From Henricia sp. BOLD:AAB3569 (Eukaryota > Echinodermata > Asteroidea > Spinulosida > Echinasteridae), in the NCBI GenBank assembly GCA_037783545.1, contig JBBELK010000024.1, positions 2,232,001 to 2,296,000 on the forward strand: a DNA stretch of 64,000 nt, given 5' to 3'. A program made the position numbers and the translations under genes. The notes under the pieces are model-generated. The model was given only the letters and a program-made list of their open reading frames with translations. It was not told where the DNA came from and did no database searches. Positions within the stretch are counted from its first letter, which is position 1. Each line of letters begins with the position of its first letter. Positions 22,701 to 37,700 of this stretch are shown here, in pieces.

Positions 22701-25700
22701 CCAATTAAACATGGAAAATTGTTATTTGATGACTTGCTCCATTTAAATGATGATTTTCATTTGTTGATATATAATCAATTGTGACATGGCTGAGCAATCG
22801 GAAAGCCTACAAAACAGGAAAGATTTTGAAGGACCAGACATTAAAAATTGGTTTTCTGAAGCATTGATACCTCCACGTAGCTAAAATTTCTGCAGACTAG
22901 TTTGATCTTGCAAATGATATATTAGGCCTTCAAGCAAGTCAAAATAAATGAGAATAATTGTATAATCTTTTCCCCCAGTTCTCTAGTTGGCCTCACCGTT
23001 CCTAAATCAAAGGACACAGTGGAATTGCGCTATGCTAGCTGGAATCCTGATGGCTCAGCGCTGGTAATATGCTAAGCAGAAAGTATTGTTTTAACAAAAA
23101 ATAGCTGTGAACGAACAAGACGCAATCCCATTGTCACTTGAGATCGGAATTTGCCAACAGCTCCTTATGGTGATAAATGTTGTGCTTCGTAGCCATCCAA
23201 AGTTGTCATTTATAAAGTTGTTATTTATAATTCTACTTTGTAAAATGATGACAACGGGTAAATCAGGTTTTGGGTGACGAACACATTTTTGCAAAGAAAT
23301 CATACCCAAATAAAACGCTTTACATTTGGTTCCGCCATACTTTAAGAAAGCTAATATAGAACTCAAATATGGCACTGATAATTTTCTTAGTTAATTTTTA
23401 ACAAAATTCAGAACAAAATTACCCTCAGTGCTGATTAAAAAAAACAAATTAACATTTATCAAATATTGCAAATAGGCATTCGCTTGAAGCAATTCAAATA
23501 TTCTTTGATCGATGTCATGTTGACTTTGCATCAACTTGTCATTAATTTCTTTAAAAAACTGCTTTTATTTGTCTATTTGTATGTGTGTTTTGCTTTAGGT
23601 ATATGTGTACGAGAACAACATCTACTACCTGAGGTTGGATTCTATACCTCAGGACAGTAAAGTCCCTGTTGGGGCTTCAGCGGTACAGGTTACCACTACG
23701 GGAGAGGCAGGGACTGTGTTTCATGGAATCCCTGATTGGGTCTATGAGGGTAAGCGCCAATTGGGCAGAGATATATTTAAAGTATGTTAATGGAAGGCAT
23801 AGTTATGCACATTATGGGCAATAGTCGGTTCTGTTTGTTTGTCATGATCATACGACTAACTCCTTTCTAAACTTTCACTCATTAACTGACAATTTGTAGG
23901 ACAAAGATAAATTTAAATACTTACATGTAGTGCATTGCTAATAAAATGATTTTTAAAGGAACGTTATTGATTTCTTCCAAAAATTTATTTTATTCTAACT
24001 AAAATAATCACAAAAAATACCTCCCCAAAATACCATCCATGGGAAGAAAACAGGAAATTTGCAATCCCCAATTTGGATGTGGAAGAAAAAGGTTGGTGTA
24101 ATCACTGCACTGCTTTATAGAACCGGATAAATTAGCGTACTAAACTTGGATTTGTGACGATATCCCTGAAAATATGCGGATTGAGAGCTCGAAATTTCAA
24201 AATGTTAATGAGAAAAATAAGACACATGATATGGTATCAAAATCTCAACGCCATGGGAAAAATGTGGGGAGTCAAAAGTGTGATTTGGTCACACTTCTTT
24301 AATTAATTTATGGAATGGCTACCTTATGTATGTCAAGGGAAGTCACAGTATACTAACCCCAAAAGTGTCGGTTCCATAGCTGCAGTAGGTTGTTATAAAA
24401 ACTGAAAATCCGTGTGTGTTTGCAGTGCACCCAAAATGTGTTCACACTTATTTTAACAACAATTTTCAGTTAATTGTTTTATTCAAAAGATACCATGTTA
24501 GGTGAAATAACTTTTAATCACTTTAAGTGCGGTTTTCATAAGAACTCAGTAATATTTTACAGTGGGCCTTGTATATGCAGGCATGCAACATTTCAGCTGA
24601 TTAGCTAATTTCCTCTTTTTCGTTTCCTCATCTGTCCCATTGAAAATTACTGTCCATTGAAAAACACTGTACAAAGTTTGAGATTTTTTGGCATTTTCCT
24701 CTTTTTTTGTAATGACACAGTTGCATGCCTGTATATGGTTCAAGTGTTTATGGCCTTTGTTAAATTTCACTGGTCCAATCCAGACCAAACTGGGATTTGA
24801 AATGCTTACATACACAATTTTGTTGTACTCTCTAACAAAATGTCACAATAGAAAAATCCCAAATTAACCAATTTGAGACCGGTCTGCGCACTTTCCTTGC
24901 TTAACACGAAGAGCCTCTTTATCAAACCCGGAAGTGAACTACTGTACGCATGTGAATGCACAATCAGTCCTACATGCCATGCAGAACAGCACACGTACAC
25001 AAACACTCACTAAGTCACCGTACAATACTGTACTTGTAGTGCACACGCACTGCCGACTTGACACGAAGAGCCTCAGTTTGAATGCGGAAGTGCGCAGAAC
25101 AGGCTAATGTGAAATACGTCTACAGGGGTCGAAATTAACACTGGTCCTGTGGTCCGAGACCAGTAAAAAATCAGAAGGACCACTAGATCTGTCAAAAGCA
25201 CTGGTCCGATGGACCAGTGAAAACATTTCATGAGTCATGGAAACATTCCCTGATGCCTAATCCACAGTAAACATTTCTTACTCAATGCAAAGAATTCCTG
25301 GTTACCACAAACAATTCCTGATCGATTTAGACATTTTCAGATAACTACATTTCTTTCTCCGATCTCTCCAGACATGCCCCAGTGTTGGATCAAAAAGCAA
25401 TCCCATCAATGACCTTAAACCAGAAAGTGTTTCAGTATATCTCGGTGCCATTTTTAAAAGCACCGGTGGACCACCAAATTTTCAGCAGGACCAGTAGAGT
25501 TCTCCAATCTACTGGTCCTTCTGACCAGCATGAATTTCAGGTTAATTTCGACCCCTGCGTGACATGACACTCTTTCCTAATTTCCACAGAGGAGCTTCTA
25601 AGCCAAGACAATGCCCTCTACTGGTCCCCTAACAGCGAAAAGCTGGTATACGGCTCCTTCAATGATACCGCTGTACACAAGGCCTGGTACCCGAGATACG

Positions 25701-28700
25701 AAAACCTACGCTACAGCAAACTAGAGGAATATGGCTACCCTAAGACTGGCTACCCAAATCCAACCGTCACACTTCGAGTTGTCAGCACCGATGACTTTAC
25801 CAATTCAGTTACTCTTGTGCCTCCAGCGACCATCAGTAAAAGGTAATTTGCTTAGATTTACAGATTTACATATATGGGTAAATTTTCCACAGTAATGGGT
25901 ACATTTCTGTGACATACAAGATCTTAGGTCCGAGTTCACTTCAAATGTCTTAATTTTATCTTTACATTATCCAGTTAAACCGAGGAAATAACTTTTACCC
26001 CAAGGAGTAAGAAAAATAGTCCTACAACATACATTTCGAAAACCCCGTGCACAAATTTTCCTATTACGTATGTAACAAAGACAGAAAAAAATGTCACAAA
26101 TTGGTCTGTCCACGTTACATACGTAATAGAAACATTTGTACACAAGCTTTTCAAAAATGTATGTTGTGGCCGCAGTTTTTTACCTTTTTGGGCAAAAGTT
26201 ATCTCCTGACAATAGTACAAGGAAATTTCTTTAAGTTTGAGATAAACTGAAGACATTTGAAAGGAATTATTGACTTATCTTTCAAATAGGCCCATTAACG
26301 TGGAAAGACCCATATGTAACCTCAATTTCTTTACTTTCAAACGGAGGTGTAGTTTAGAAAGTCCACATTGTATGATATTGTTACTACGTGGTTCACAGCA
26401 TTGCCTAGCAACCAACAGTTGGCTTGCTTTATGCCGTTCTGTCCTACAGTGAACCTGGAATTTGAGTGAATCGATGCACTGAAAATCCTTTAATTATGAA
26501 AACACTTTCCGTCCGATATGTCCAAGCTAATTCTGTGGTTTTCAGTGCGTTGTTTCATGCAAAATTCCCTCCATAGAATTAGCTTGGACGGAAAGTATTT
26601 TTACAATTCAGTGATTTTCAGTGCATCGTTTCATTCAAAATTCCTCCACATCGCTTTTTCTCAAAACGAGGAGGCTCAGTGTGAATTTGTGTGTGCGAAG
26701 AGCATGTTGCGCACGTCATGAATGCGCGGTGTTCGATTTAACAACAACGTAAAAAAGAGCGTCCCAGCAATGGCGAACGTGTATGGGGAAGGTGTCCTGG
26801 GAAAGGTCTATAGATTTGGAGTGTTGCATTTGTATTCTAGCATCATGTTTTAATGTTTTTTAGTTTTTTCGTTTTTACATGTCCAAGTCATTTTGCCTTT
26901 GGGGAGAAGACTCTGCTAGCAATGATTACAAACACATAATTTTTCTGTGTAAAATTATACCTTTGTGGGAGAAATTGCCAACTGAAGGTGCTTTTTTTGG
27001 TTAAATGTCTGCAGACAACCTTTTTACCCTTCATTCAATACAAAACCATGCATGGATTGTTCACGTTCTCTGAAGTATTACTGCATCTATGTGGCTGAAA
27101 TTTCTACAAGGCAGTTTATCAACATAATTCTTTAGTTAAGTAATGCTGTTCCTGTTTTTAAAAATTTTCCAATCATGTAATCCGTTTTTAATGTTTCATC
27201 CGCAGTGACTATTACTACCAGCATGTGGTATGGGCGAGCAATGACCTGGTGTCTGTGACATGGCTAAACCGCCCTCAGAATGTCTCAGTACTTACGCTGT
27301 GTCCCGTGGATACAGGACTGTGTCAGATCAACCATGAGCTGAGAACACTAGGAGGTTGGGTGGTTGATGTAAGTGGCTTTTCACTGTTATCAAGAAGCAA
27401 TTAACTGGATCATGTAAAGGATTTTCAGTTACAGACAAATGAAAATTCTGTTTAAAAAATCTGGAATTCTGTTTCATGCTTCTAAAAGTTTCATGTTTTT
27501 AAAAGGTAGAACACATCATTTGCAGTGACCCAAATTTGTTAAATATTTTTAATTGTTCATGAGTTGACAACACCACATGATTTTATTTCAGTCCATAATG
27601 GTATTTTGGGTGAGAAATTAACAACTGAAGGTGGTTTTCTAAAAGTCTTTTTTGTACCATTCAAGTCAACACAAAAATCATGCATGGATTTTTCAAGTTT
27701 TCTGAAGTATTACTGCACCTACAGTATGTGGCTGAAATTTCTACAGCACAGTTTTATCAACATGGGCTTCTAATCATGAGTGGAAATAACGCCCCTTTTA
27801 ACAGTTTACCAATCATGTGTTCTACCTTTAAACAGCTGTAGTCCTTAAAAAACTAAAAACTAATTAAAAAACAAAAAACAACAAACTGTTAAAACACTCA
27901 CAGGTTGTTTTTTCTTCAAAACATTACTTATTGAAAATAGCCACAAACTGTTAAAACACTCACAGGTTGTTTTTTCTTCAAAACATTACTTATTGAAAAT
28001 AGCCACAAACTGTTAAAACACTCACAGGTTGTTTTTTCTTCAAAACATTACTTATTGAAAATAGCCACCAGCGTCAGTAAAAGTGCCCAGGAAAATTTCC
28101 TACATTTGGCAGGTTGGACTGATGTTAGTTAATTACAAGCATCAGCTGCTTGAAAAGTATATATAAGAAAGTAACTCATTCTGTGTCAAATACTGGATTC
28201 TGTTTTATGGCTCAGACTCTGTGAATTTCACTCATTTTCTGTGATCACAGAAAATTAGTAGCCCTATAATTTCATTTTTGAGTAGTATAGACCAATCCGG
28301 TAACTAAGGTCTCCTTCCCTGTATATCCCCCATAGCTGGGGGCATCCAGTGCATGGACTGTGCGTTTTGTGTTGTTAGAACGAAAAGCACTCATCCATTG
28401 GCATTGTATACATGCATGCGACGTGCCCCCTTCGCGTTCGCAATCTTATAAAGACGCGCAACTTGTTTGAAGCTCATCTTTGTAGGATTGTGTACGTGAA
28501 GGGGGCGCGCCGCGTGTATGTAACGCACAGTCTATGCACTGGACAGTGTTGAAGCACGTGTGAGTGGCAGATACGTGTAGTATGGCTTTATCTTTTTTTC
28601 ATAGACTTGTGTGTAATTTTAAGATGTAGCAGTACACTACTCACAATAAGTTAGGTATATTGTGGGTTGTACGCAGATATTTTATTGAGGGTATGCATTC

Positions 28701-31700
28701 TGCTTGAATGATTTTGTATATGATTAGACAATTGTATCTGCATGACAGACACACCTTGTCACAGGAAGAGGTGAAAACAGTCATTTTAAAAAATCCAAAA
28801 TTGACAACATCCCAATATCCCTAACTTATTGTGAATAGTGTATAATTGGACATAACTACAGATGGGACCAGGGCTGCATCCCAATTATGCAAACGTTCGC
28901 AATATTCGCCAACAGCTGGGTTAACAATCACTTCCCTTTTCTTCTTTCAAACAGCGAGGGCCTCCCATATTCTCCCAAGGATCGCCCGAGGTTGATTACG
29001 TCCGTATTCTGCCACAACGAGAGGGTCCTCGCGGAAACTACTTTCATCTTGCGCTTGTCACAACAAACGTGAGATTACATTTGTTTAATCACTAATTATA
29101 ATGTTCCTCAATCACAAGCATTTTTCACACAATTTTTCACACACTCTTAGGGTTGATGTTCCATTTGCACTTACTGGCAACAGTGGAACAATGTTAAAAG
29201 TAGGGCTTACAGTATTGACCAACAATTGAAAATGATTAAAAAGCAATGATTTTTCTACCACTGTCCGTAAATTGTTTTGACCTTTTGGTAATGTTGACTT
29301 TTTGTGTGTGTTGTAATTAACCCAACTTGCAAAATATGTTTCATATCTGTATGCATGTACATGTATGCATGTACATGTATGCATGTACATGTATGTATGC
29401 ATGTACATGTATGCATGTACATGTATGCATGTACATGTATGCATGTACATGTATGCATGTTGACAGGGCCCAGTGAAACCTAGTATATTGACTGTTTGTA
29501 AAAACTATTGGTACAAACTATTGCCATGAGGTGATCTTGAAATAGTAGATACTAACAGCAGACCTACCATCTCAAGATCATTGAGGGTCAATAGTTTGCA
29601 CCATCACTCAAGGAAAGAGCAGTCAGTATTTGTATTATTCATTGGTTTTGATTGAATAGTTGGTATTTCATAATTAGGTTTTGTCAGGGAAACGGTTGAT
29701 TGAGTTTTAGGGTAGACCCAATAACCTCATAGTAGTAACTTTTCAGAAAAAAATTGGTTAACTGATTTGAAATAAATGTTGATAGTTTAACATTATCAAA
29801 ACGGCATTTTGCCAGATGTATGTGAATAGTACACAGTGTATTCCAAACAAGCAATTTACAATAAACTGCAAACTGCATTTGATATCATGCAAACACATTG
29901 TGTACAAGTATGTGTATTTGCTGTTTCTAATAAAATACTGAAAATAATTACTGAAATTAATTGAGACACAAGAAGAACATTTTATTAAAGTATCCCCAAA
30001 ACTTCTGCAGAATTTTTCAACACTTTTGAAGTGCATTGTCAGACATATGCCGAGTGGTTTGGGTAATTGACTCGCAATCATGGGTGAAAACTCGGGGTTG
30101 CGGGTTCGAATCCGGCTGCAGTACCTGTGCCCTTGGGCAAGGCACTCAACCACACTTGCTCCATCTTTCGGAAGAGATGAAAAGCCGTTGGTCCAGTGCG
30201 TTAGGTAATGGTAACACACTCTAAAGATCCCAGAGCATTCTTTCGTGAAGAGCAAGGGGATTCCCCGGTGTCTCTGGCCATTTCTAATTCTAATTCTTCA
30301 TGGGTTTCCTCACGCTTGCGAGTGACAGTGCAATGAGCAATATTGAGGAATCCTTGGTATGAATACCAGAAAGAAATAATAATAATAATAATAATACTAT
30401 GCGTATACATAGGACACCAACCATTGTTAAATCCTTAATTTTAAGAATGACCCAATAAATAAGTTTTTTAATGCTAGATTGCATTTTATTTTGCAAAATG
30501 ATAAAAAATCCTTAAATTAATCCTGAAATTTCTTTTCATATTTTGTACCTGCAAAAACCAGGAGACACCAAGCAAAGTGACCTTTCTGACCCAAGGTCAC
30601 TGGGAAGTTACCTCCATTGTCGCATACAGCAAGACTGACAAGTTGGTTTACTTCATCAGCACAGAGAAATCCATTAGGGGAAGGCAGCTCTATAGGTGAG
30701 CATTTTAAAACTAAGTTTGAAAATTGTTGGCGGTTATCAAATACATTTCATGAATTGCAGATATATTTTTAAATACATAGTGAATTTTATGTCTTATGTC
30801 AAATTAATTACCTTTGATTTGTTCTAAGATTATGTTGCATAATCTTAGTTTTATGTGTCCATAACTGGAAATTAGTGGTGGATCCAGGTTCATTAAACTA
30901 CGAAAATAACAATGGAATTTTTGGAGTACCTCCTGAAATTTCCATAGTATTTTTATATTTTAACAATACTGGATCAGATGCTGAATTATTGAAAAATTGC
31001 AAAACTCGGCCCAAACTGTGTGACAGTCGAATTAAATGGGCAAAATTTTGAAATATTTGCCACATTTGATACAACACACCTGGATTTTTCATTGTCTGTT
31101 TCATATTGTTCATTTTTCATTGTCCGTTTCATATTGTTCATTGTTTTTTGTTAATTCTACATGTACAAGGTGACTAACGTAGGGCACTTTGAATCAAAGG
31201 GAGATATCCTCTGTTAGGGCTGAATCTCCTCTTTAAAATGACACCCTGATCATGTCATTATATTTTCGGTTGACTGAGCATTGGTCAATGGTATGCAAGG
31301 GTCTAGTTAGGGATTTGCGCCACTTTCACAATTATTTTTCACATTTTCACTCTCAGTTTTCGTTTTTGTTTTCCAGCGTAAGCACTGAGAAGCCCTTTAC
31401 CCGTCGCTGCTTATCATGTGACCTATATGTCAACTGCACCTACTACAGCGCGTCATTCAGTCCAAACAACTCTTGGTACAAACTGAACTGTCTCGGCATC
31501 GCTATACCACGCACCACGCTACATCAGACCGGTACTGATCAGGCCATCGTGGTGGAAACCAACGAAGCGCTGAGAAGAGCCTTGCAGGTAGGGTTGGGAT
31601 TTAAATCCAAACATTTGGTTTTGATTTTTTTAATCCAGTTTCATATTTAGGGTGGATTCACACTTTGTGCGTAAATTTGGCAAACGTCACTTTGAGAAAA

Positions 31701-34700
31701 CGCAGCATGGGTGAAATGACGCACTGAAAACCACAGAATCAATTTTAGCGGAAAGTGTTTTTGTCATTCTGTGATTTTAATGCATCGTTTAAGTCCAAAT
31801 TCTATCCATATTGCTTTTATTTCAAAACGACGCTCATTGAATTTATGCGTGAAGAGTTTAGTGTGAATTGAGTCTTTAAAACCAAATATTCGAAACCAAC
31901 AGCAAAAAATACGGATCCTCCATTTTTCAATTGAAAGCGTTTTTCAATTGTGAAAAGTGATTGAAGACAATAGACAGTTTACATAAGTTGAGTGGATCTA
32001 AGCCAAAACAAAAATCATCATTAGCAATTTATTTTCCTACAAGCGCAAGGAGCAGTAGCGTTATCATCTAACATAACGTAATTTCTTTCTGTTTGCTGCA
32101 CTAGCATTCAAGAAAAAAATAAAATACTTCTTTTGAGAGTATTGGGCTTGTGCAGACCACCACACACACATGTGCAGACTGTCATCTTGGGGGTCAAAAT
32201 TAAAGCATCTTATTGGTGTTTTGCTGTGTGTCTGCATTTGAAAAGGTGCAGCACTCGCTTACTGCATTGTGACGTGGTTTCATTTGACTCCCTAAACAAC
32301 ATAGACAATGCACGTGTGTTTGGTACATTTACACAAGGACACAAGAGACTCCATATGTGTCGGCGCAGCGGACGATGCAGCTTCAGAAATTTTAATACGT
32401 TGGCGCTCACACAAAATTTTGAAATCGTAGGATTGAATGTTCGGTTTTTAAAAATCTGAATATTTTTATTTCAACATCTTCGGTTTCTCGCAACTTACAG
32501 GACAAAGCATACCCCAACAAGACGTTTGTGGATATTCAAGTCGGGGAGTACACCATCCCAGTCCAGATGTGGCTGCCAATGCGCATGGACCCCAAACGTC
32601 AACACCCGATACTGGTCCACGTCTACGGCGGACCGGGGAGTCAGATGGTTGATGACAGGTTTGAACTGGGATGGAATGCGTATCTATCCAGCAAGTATTA
32701 CGTCATCGTGGTGAATATCGATGGGCGGGGGTCGGGATTTCAAGGAGAGAAACATTTGTACCAGATCTACCGACGGTTTGGGACGGTTGAGATACAGGAC
32801 CAGGCCATTGCTGTTAGGTGAGTGTTTACTTATTCTGTCAAACAACTTTGCTCGCCTTGCACCTCTGGGGGCCCTGGTTCAAATCCCTTTCGGGTCAGTA
32901 TGTGGATTGAGTTCTCAGTCACTACTTGATTCCGTGGGTTTTGTCTTATACAGAATTGTGTGGGTGTTTTACTTGCACCTCTTTTTTCAAAAACTGAGCA
33001 TTTCTTCAGGCTTATGAGCCTCGGGAACTTTTGAGAAATCCTTGGTTTCAATACCAGAAAGAATTTATATTATTATATAAAATGAAGCTTTTGCAGACAC
33101 CGTGCATTTCTGTTACTGTGCAGCACGGAGCCCAGATTCGATGTGCGTGCACGCTGGGCGCACCACGAACACACGCGTACCCGCGCGTCACAAAAAATTG
33201 ACAGGCTTTTGTTTTTCACAAAAAATTGACAGGCTTTTGTTTTTCACAAAAAATTGACAGGCTTTTGCTTAAAACGTAAAGCAGTTCCGACCCTCTTCAC
33301 CCGAAATTCTGAAACGCTCGAGGTCACTTGGCTTGTTTATCAACAGGGTTTTGACGTCATCCTGAGAAACATACAACGGTCTGTGCAGTATTGAATGGAA
33401 AATACACGAAGTGAATGTTTATCATGCCTGTTTTGTCCTTGTAATTCAAAATACAAACGTGAAAAACACTTCATGTAATATGACAACAATCTACTATTAC
33501 CTGTTTTGTGAAAAAACGATGAAATTGTGGCTCACAATGAAGCTCTTTTGAAGTAAATACTGGTGCATTGCGTCGGGTGGTTTTGTCACGGAACGAACGG
33601 CATTCACAGCGGTCTGTGTACGGTCCCCTGCGGGCGTAGTTCCCACGTGTTTGAACATCGGCCGTACAAGTTATAGAATGAGCGACTCATTTTTCTCTCT
33701 CTTGGTAATAGAAAAGAAAATCTTTCTGCTCTTTTTTATTTTCATAGTGTCTGGTAAAACATACAACCACGCAGCTACTGGGCATATCTCTGGCTTTTTG
33801 GACCAACAAAACTCTTCAAAAAACACCATCTAACAGAGATGGTTTTCCAAGTTTTTTGCGTGTAAACGTATGGAGCTAACAATCGTGTTGACTTCTCTTT
33901 CTCAGGATTGCGTCACGGGGTCACGCGCATATCATGAATACCTAATGAGCGTTTCAAAAATCGCAAAAATCTCATTTTCGAAAAGCGACTTTTGCTTGCA
34001 ATTTATCCACTTAAAACCGACAATTAAAAAATAATAAAAATCCACGTCGGCAAGAGGGATGTTTGGACTATCGAAAAAATCCTAAATGCTGGATTTTCGT
34101 CAAGGGGGATTCTTCCTCTTTAATTTCATGTGGAAATGCACATACATGCATGCACTGAAATGAAAGCAAATGGAACAAAAATACACAGCAAATAGAACAT
34201 AAATGCAGCTAGTCAAATGAATTAGTTAAATGACAAGGATTTACAAGTTGTTCCTTATCTTTGAAAAATGTGACCATATTTTTTCATCTTCAACAGGCAT
34301 CTTCTAAAGAAGTATTCTTTCTTCAACCAGACCAAAATCGGTATCTGGGGATGGGTGAGTGTTAATTTCTCTTTAGTTTTTTTAAAAGTATTTATAAAAA
34401 ATGATTTTAAAGAATCTTGGGCTGTCCAGATTTAGACATTTGTGACGGAGGAAAGTGGTGACGGAGGAAAGTGGCAACCGACGGCGACAGAAACTTTTCA
34501 ACTTTTGATGTTTACTGTTGTCATTTCTGTAGAATAAAAAATGGGTCCACACTGTGAACATCCAAAATTGGGCATTCGCAGCGGATCTGCCAAAATGCTC
34601 CAGTGTGGACACAACTTAAACACCCAGTGAAATTTTAAGTCTTAGCAACCGAGCAGAACATTGTGGGGCTGGTGGCTGCTTAGAGCCGCTGTGTGTGTGT

Positions 34701-37700
34701 GTGTCGGCCTTCAGGCCATTTGGCTGCTGTGGTTAAGCTTCGCATGAAGCCTTTGTCACACTGTGCACACTAATACAAGTCCTTTTGTACTTGCATGCCC
34801 GCATTGTTTAATAGACCTTTATCACGGTGCGGCCATCTTCCCCTATTAAAATGAACGTAACCAAAGCGAGGCTTGCCGAAATAAAATAGTTTGGCCCCGT
34901 GTTGAAAATGTTCATTGTGTGCATCACAGTCAATGACATGCGCGCGGTGCGATTAAGAAAACGCGCAGCGCGGACATTGATTCTCTCAAAACAACAACGG
35001 AAGACTGCACGCGCTATCGAGCTATCGCGCAGACACGCACACGCCCTGATCATGCCCGCGGCACGAAGGCTATCACGCACCGTGATAAAGGTCTATTGGG
35101 GTGGGTCTGGTTGCCCCAATTTCTTCTTTGCAAGAACTAGAGATCACATGGATGTCATGTAAAGAAGCAAAGATGTCATGATGTACATCCACAATTTTCT
35201 TCAAAATCCACATTTTTGGAGGGTGGGTGTGGTGTAGTTTTTAAAACTACACCAGACACCTACCCCCAGCATACGAGCATTATGTTTTGTTTTGTTTTCC
35301 AGTCTTATGGTGGTTTTGCATCCTCAATGGCTCTCAGTTCTGAGGATGATGTCTTCAAGTATGCCATCTCAGTAGCACCAGTCACAGACTTCAGATACTA
35401 TGGTGAGTCAGTCACTCGGTGTTGATTACCTTACAACATTTTATAAGTTAATTGTATATATATAGACATTTTTGTTTTCTATTTTACCTTTTCCTGATTG
35501 TACAAAGATCTGATAAGGTTGGTAATTTACGTTTAATTCAGTAACATGTTTGCAGTTCTTTCAAGTGCCAGTTAACCGTTTAACTGTTTGGCAGACAATT
35601 TACAGGTTGCCGCTGGTGTTTATGGATGCATGTGAAAAATACACACCAAGTATGGGCCCCCAATAACAATTCTGCAGGATAGGTATGTGTGCTATGTAAA
35701 ACGACGACATAAACTACATCATAGATTTATTTTTATTGTATTCCGTTTCTTCTCAGATACTATCTACACAGAGCGCTATATGGGTCTCCCTGATGGTACC
35801 CACAACAAGGGTGGTTATGAGGTGGGAAAATAAACAATTTTCGAATCGTTTTTTTTTTAAACAATTCTAATTTGTCAGCACAGCAGCAAGGAGAATACGG
35901 GTCTTTCTATAAATTAGGGGTCCAAAAGTGTGACATTTGGTGTCCCCCGTTACACCTGATATGTGTTATTTTTCGTACAAAAATTATTAAAATGGCTTTT
36001 AAACCATTTTGTATGAATTGTACTTTATGTACACACTCTTTGAGATGGAAAGTATTTAAAGAATGTGTCCTGAATTTACAAAAACAAGATGTAAAATGTA
36101 ACGGGGGACACCAAAGCTGAACCCCTAATTTATAGAAAGACCCATATGTTCATGTACAAGTTAGATTCCATGAAGCTTCATGTAATCTAGCTTGCGTATG
36201 TACTGTAGTGTGCTCCTTGCTGTAGACCATTTAGCGCTTGACATTTTGAACACCTGATTCCCGCCTTTAAAGGTAGTATACATGATTGGTAAACTGTTAC
36301 AAATAGTATCATCCCCCTGTGTGATTGAAGGTATGCATGATTAAAACCAACCTGCAATGACGCATTCAAGAAAGTAGAGAAATTATTTTGGGTTATGTGA
36401 CTGGTTTGAAGTTGCTGATCAACATGTTCAATCAACATGGTCCAGCTTAGAAATACATAGAGTAATGTGCGAGGGATTCCAGGTACCGCACGGTTACCAT
36501 GTGCCGGCGTGCACCCCCTGGAAACGGGGCCAATTTGCCAGATATAGTATGGTGCTTGAGTCACTCGTACGCGAGTGCCATATAGCGCGAAGGCGGGACT
36601 CTAGCATTTATGTAAATATAAGGTGTGACTCCACGACTTATGCAAATATATCACGCAGCTGGTCTATTTGAATGTCAAAAGTTGCCCTACAAGATGGCAG
36701 CTATTCGATATGGTGTATACTGCCCAGCTTTTTACTGTAAACCCGATTTTTCTCAACCCAAATTTTCTCTTTACCATTCTTTACCATTCTTTACTAAATC
36801 ATTGTGTTGCAGCATACAAACATTTCAGCTAGAGCTAAAAAGATCAAGGGTTTCAACTTGCTCCTAGTCCACGGCACGGCTGATGGTGAGTGACATAAGG
36901 GTACATGTAGTCTGTGTCTTGCGCTGGACTAGTAGTGATTATGTAATGGGATCAAGTTTAGGAAAAATCTGGAGAAAGATGTTATGAACTTTTATGAAAT
37001 GACTCCTCGATTTTAAAAGTCAACCAACATTGCTGGAATCACTAAAATAAACCTCTTGTATTAGAAAAATTGTTTGTATTTCTTTTAATTGTTAATGAAT
37101 TGGACTGTACATGTAAGTAAGACTGTAGAGTATCTCTAGATTGGTTCCCGATCCCTATAGATTGGTTCGCTTATTGCGAAAATATAGGGATCGGTAATGG
37201 GCAGCCATGACCGGGCAGTCACGTGGTTATTATTATCAATAATTTTTTTTAGTAAGTGGGCATATTTTGCATTGACATTTGTAACCCGGCCGTGCGTGTC
37301 GAACATATCCAAATGCAAATAAAGTACATTGCCTAAAGCAAAGGGCTTCGCCAATTTTAAAATATAAAACACACAATGCGCACGTGCAAAAACGACCAAT
37401 CACAGATCGAGATGAAGCGCCCTTTATCTGTCCCTATATTCTCCTATGTGGAATATGTGGACGGGAACCAGTCTAAAGTATTTCTTGCCCATAAAAATAT
37501 TTCAACAATTCCTTATATAATCTAAATATGTTTCTGTTTAGACAATGTCCACTTCCAGAACTCAGCTGATTTCGTCCGAGCTTTGGTCCATGATGAAGTA
37601 ACTCATAGGACACAGGTAAATTAATGAAACCCCAGTAAAGTACTTGTAGATTCAATCTCAAAATGTTAACAACGTGCCCTAAAACCCGAGCATTAGAAAA

